15,683 nt of DNA from Candidatus Heimdallarchaeota archaeon (GTDB taxonomy: Archaea > Asgardarchaeota > Heimdallarchaeia > Heimdallarchaeales > Kariarchaeaceae). Positions 13,167 through 15,683 of the stretch are shown one piece after another. Position numbers and translations under genes: made by a program. The notes beneath the pieces were generated by a model. That model made no database searches and was not told the DNA's origin. It worked only from the letters and a program-made list of their open reading frames with translations. Every line of letters begins with the position of its first letter. Within the stretch, counting starts at the first letter, position 1. The stretch is taken from assembly GCA_029882335.1 (NCBI GenBank), contig JAOUKW010000051.1, forward strand, positions 1 through 15,683, given 5' to 3'.

Positions 13167-14402
13167 ATGGAAATCCCCTCAATGGAATCAAAATCATTGG
13201 AGTATATTAATAAAGAAAAAGAAGTAGTTTCTCCTAATTACACACCGATACCTGCTGTACTTTCTAAAGGTGAGGGTATATATGTTTGGGACGTTGATGG
13301 TAAAAAATATATTGACTGTCTATCCGCTTATTCCGCGGTAAATCAGGGGCATGGTCATCCGACTATCAAAGAAGCAGCAATTAATCAAATCAATACTTTA
13401 ACACTAACCTCTCGAGCATTCTTTAATGATCAATTAGGCTCTTTCATTGAGAGACTTTGTGAATACACTGGTATGGAGATGGCTTGTCCCATGAATACAG
13501 GTGCAGAAGCAGTTGAAACCGGTATTAAAGTCGCACGAAAGTGGGGTTATGAACAAAAGAAAGTAGAAGTGAATAAAGCAGAAATAATTGTATGTCATGA
13601 TAATTTTCATGGAAGAACAACCACTATTGTTGGATTTTCATCAGATCCTGATACATATTCCAATTTTGGACCCTATCCTGCTGGATTTGTTCAAATCCCA
13701 TATGGTGATTTAGAGGCCTTGAAAAATGCAATTACACCTAATACTGTTGGATTTTTAATAGAATTAGTTCAAGGAGAAGCAGGTGTTATTGTTCCTCCCG
13801 AGGGATTCATTGAGGCCGCATACAAAGAATGTAAAGAAAACAATGTTTTATTCATTGCCGATGAAGTCCAAACTGGATTTGCAAGAACTGGCAGAGATTT
13901 CTGTTATCAACACTTTGATATTAAACCCGACTTGCTATTGGTGGGTAAAGCCCTTGGTGGAGGTATTATGCCTATTTCTGCAACTCTTGGTTCTAAAGAA
14001 ATTATGAGTGTATTAACTAGTGGTACTCATGGTAGTACATTTGGTGGAAACCCCCTCGCATGTGCCATTGGTAAAGCTGCTATTGATGTATTAGTCAATG
14101 AAGGTCTCGCTAATAAATCAAATGAATTAGGTAAATATTTCAAGGAAAAATTAATGACACTTCCCCAAGAAATTATCAAAGAAGTCAGAGGTATTGGATT
14201 ACTTTTAGCAATTGAATTTAATGAAAAAGGTGGATTGGCAAAGAAATATGTAATGGCTATGAAAGAGAAAGGTTTACTTGCAAAACAAACTCATGATACT
14301 ACCATACGATTTGCACCACCATTAGTTATAACGAAAGAGCAAATTGATGAATCATTTATAATCATCCAATCTGCTGTTGAGGAAGTAATGAAGACATTAT
14401 AA
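13167..14402 (+). CDS. rocD: Ornithine aminotransferase, class III PLP enzyme
   Basis: A 411-residue fold-type I aminotransferase. The match to ornithine-5-aminotransferase is close along the whole length: N-Y-T-P-I-P-A-V-L-S-K-G-E-G-I-Y-V-W-D (24-42), L-S-A-Y-S-A-V-N-Q-G-H-G-H-P (52-65) with Tyr55 in the ornithine-binding position, T-S-R-A-F-F-N-D (81-88), P-M-N-T-G-A-E-A (108-115), G-R-T-T-T-I-V (149-155), A-D-E-V-Q-T-G (231-237) with Asp232 holding the pyridine nitrogen, and G-K-A-L-G-G-G (260-266) with Lys261 as the PLP Schiff base. It converts ornithine and 2-oxoglutarate to glutamate-semialdehyde and glutamate, linking arginine/ornithine and proline metabolism. Acetylornithine or 4-aminobutyrate aminotransferases are the nearest alternatives, but S-A-Y-S-A-V-N-Q-G-H strongly points to OAT. 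The gene stands alone and converges on the next gene. Confidence 0.9.
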   Translation: MEIPSMESKSLEYINKEKEVVSPNYTPIPAVLSKGEGIYVWDVDGKKYIDCLSAYSAVNQGHGHPTIKEAAINQINTLTLTSRAFFNDQLGSFIERLCEYTGMEMACPMNTGAEAVETGIKVARKWGYEQKKVEVNKAEIIVCHDNFHGRTTTIVGFSSDPDTYSNFGPYPAGFVQIPYGDLEALKNAITPNTVGFLIELVQGEAGVIVPPEGFIEAAYKECKENNVLFIADEVQTGFARTGRDFCYQHFDIKPDLLLVGKALGGGIMPISATLGSKEIMSVLTSGTHGSTFGGNPLACAIGKAAIDVLVNEGLANKSNELGKYFKEKLMTLPQEIIKEVRGIGLLLAIEFNEKGGLAKKYVMAMKEKGLLAKQTHDTTIRFAPPLVITKEQIDESFIIIQSAVEEVMKTL

Positions 14403-14580
14403 AATATCATTCGATCAGAAATATTGATCTAATATCATTTAAAATAACAATACACATTTCATAAGAACTAATTTTATGAAATATTATCTCGTATCTTTAA
14501 TTACAAAAAAGAACATCCAGCAAGTTAAAACTGGTAATGATTTAACCATACAGCATTTGAAATAACAAGCGATTTTCTTG
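14403..14580. other. Convergent intergenic region
   Basis: About 180 AT-rich bases between two genes that run towards each other. A weak inverted repeat GATCA (14413-14417)/TGATC (14425-14429) with a 7-base loop might contribute to termination. Nothing else is visible. Confidence 0.35.
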
Positions 14581-15683
14581 TTAAAACATATTTTGGATTT
14601 GGGATAATCCTTCAATTAATTTGTCAATATCCTCAATTGTATTATAGATATGAGTAGAAACTTGAACCGTACCCTCTAAGTCAAGTGAGAGCATACCTGC
14701 ATGGGTGCATATCATTCCTGATCTTACTTGTACATTAGCTATTTCATCTAATAACATACTAACATCATGAGAACCTATCCCAACAATATTAAAACAAGCA
14801 ATCGATGATCTATTCGGATTACCCATTCTATAATCTAGTAAAGGATCAACAAGTGTATGTCTTTCAATTTCTTGTAATCTATCAAGAAAATATTTCATCA
14901 ATTCAATTCGATGTAAGGCAATGGCATCATTTCCAAGTTTTGCTATGTATTTAAGTGATCTAGCCAATCCTATCATTCCGGCAATATTTGGTGTCCCTGT
15001 TTCAAATCTCTCTATGTTCCTCATCTGACCATAATCACTTTCTGTTACAAATCTAACTCCACCTGAACCAGGAAATGGATTATACATATTTGTTAAATAA
15101 TCTTCACTAACAAATAGTAAACCTGATCCCTGAGGGCCTAGTAAATCGATACTTCCATCCATAATTCCTATGTCAATATCATGATTATTCAGATTTATAT
15201 TTGATTGGATAATACTTCTACTATAGTCAATAGCTATTACTCCCGATTTTTCTCTTGCCACCTCTGATATTCCGGCAATGTCTCTATATAATCCTAATAA
15301 AGGACTAACATGACCAAATACAAAGGTTGACTTATTTTGCATCTGTCTGAGATGCTCTGTAAGATTGAATTCATCTTCAATGCCAGTTAAAGTTAAATTT
15401 ATTTTTCCCAATTTCTTCAAATGAATTAATGGTGCAAGCATTGAATGATGCTCAAATACAGAAGTAACTATATTTGGTTTCTCTTCCTTTAGTAATAAGG
15501 AATTTAAAAAAATATTCCAACCATAATCTGCATTTGGAATCCATGCATAATTTTCAGGTACTCCACCAAGGTATTTAGAATAGATTTCTTTAGCCTCAAT
15601 ATATTTTTCAGTTGCTTGTCTAGCGGATTTATATAAACCTGTTCGGACAGTATTGTTAATCTTAGTAGAAAAGGAAGATTGAT
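14581..15683 (-). CDS. Class V aminotransferase-fold protein lacking the PLP lysine (partial, N-terminus outside window)
   Basis: At least 366 residues of a fold-type I protein resembling SufS/NifS-type cysteine desulfurases; the frame stays open past Met at 15441 to the window edge, so that Met is internal. Matching blocks are I-V-T-S-V-F-E-H-H-S (around 15442-15471), the P-x-L-G loop after G-H-V-S, the strand A-I-D with the pyridine-binding Asp (15226-15228), L-L-G-P-Q-G-S-G-L-L, E-T-G-T-P-N-I-A-G (15002 downward), V-R-S-G-M-I-C with the Cys kept, and V-x-V-S-T-H-I-Y-N-T. The Schiff-base lysine, expected 26 residues after the Asp in a G-H-K motif, is Ile (codon 15150-15148, G-S-I), and the Gln of D-x-x-Q is Arg. 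It is not frameshifted or stop-ridden, so it reads as a preserved pseudoenzyme, not a decaying pseudogene. Its role is unknown. Confidence 0.8.
   Translation of the reverse strand, partial: QSSFSTKINNTVRTGLYKSARQATEKYIEAKEIYSKYLGGVPENYAWIPNADYGWNIFLNSLLLKEEKPNIVTSVFEHHSMLAPLIHLKKLGKINLTLTGIEDEFNLTEHLRQMQNKSTFVFGHVSPLLGLYRDIAGISEVAREKSGVIAIDYSRSIIQSNINLNNHDIDIGIMDGSIDLLGPQGSGLLFVSEDYLTNMYNPFPGSGGVRFVTESDYGQMRNIERFETGTPNIAGMIGLARSLKYIAKLGNDAIALHRIELMKYFLDRLQEIERHTLVDPLLDYRMGNPNRSSIACFNIVGIGSHDVSMLLDEIANVQVRSGMICTHAGMLSLDLEGTVQVSTHIYNTIEDIDKLIEGLSQIQNMF

Noticed and set aside
14581..15441. Complete 286-residue aminotransferase starting at 15441
   Set aside because: The frame continues upstream with family motifs (I-V-T-S-V-F-E-H-H-S) to the window edge, so that Met is internal and the gene is partial.

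Overview
This is an AT-rich (by eye about 30% GC) archaeal chromosome segment. The archaeal evidence is direct: a partial aIF2-gamma gene with a PIN-nuclease gene just behind it, a tRNA gene interrupted at the usual archaeal intron position and lacking an encoded CCA, and TATA-like elements about 23-31 bases ahead of several start codons, which suggests leaderless mRNAs. The longin-type domain next to a MinD-like ATPase and the eukaryote-like ornithine aminotransferase would fit an Asgard archaeon, possibly of the Heimdallarchaeia, but that placement is inference and not proven by this sequence.

Layout, left to right. 1-934 (+): the C-terminal part of translation initiation factor aIF2-gamma, then a small Fcf1/VapC9-type PIN protein. 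960-1064 (-): an intron-containing tRNA, most simply tRNA-Arg(GCG). 1230-4472 (-): three genes that each seem to have their own promoter: a multi-pass membrane protein of unknown function, a protein that looks like a metallo-beta-lactamase fold stripped of its metal ligands, and a secreted, C-terminally membrane-anchored glucose/sorbosone-dehydrogenase-like beta-propeller. 4613-8526 (-): a tight four-gene molybdenum hydroxylase operon (FAD subunit, 2Fe-2S subunit, molybdopterin subunit, MoaD/ThiS-like protein). 8657-10250 (+): divergent XdhC and MocA-like genes that should mature or load the cofactor of that enzyme. 10498-12006 (+): a MinD/ParA-like ATPase directly abutting a longin-like plus winged-helix protein. 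12184-12972 (+): a fluoride-exporter pair, CrcB/Fluc and DUF190. 13167-14402 (+): ornithine aminotransferase. 14581-15683 (-): a class V aminotransferase-fold protein, cut by the window edge, whose PLP-binding lysine is replaced by isoleucine.

How the genes fit together: 4613-10250 is one functional island making and maturing a xanthine-dehydrogenase-family enzyme. Its substrate is not settled, but it lacks the carbon monoxide dehydrogenase active-site signature. The most unexpected items are two apparent pseudoenzymes, the lysine-less class V fold and the metal-ligand-less metallo-beta-lactamase fold, and the MinD-like/longin-winged-helix pair, which may be an undescribed two-protein switch. 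No gene-free stretch exceeds 300 bases. I saw no insertion sequence, CRISPR array or integrated element.
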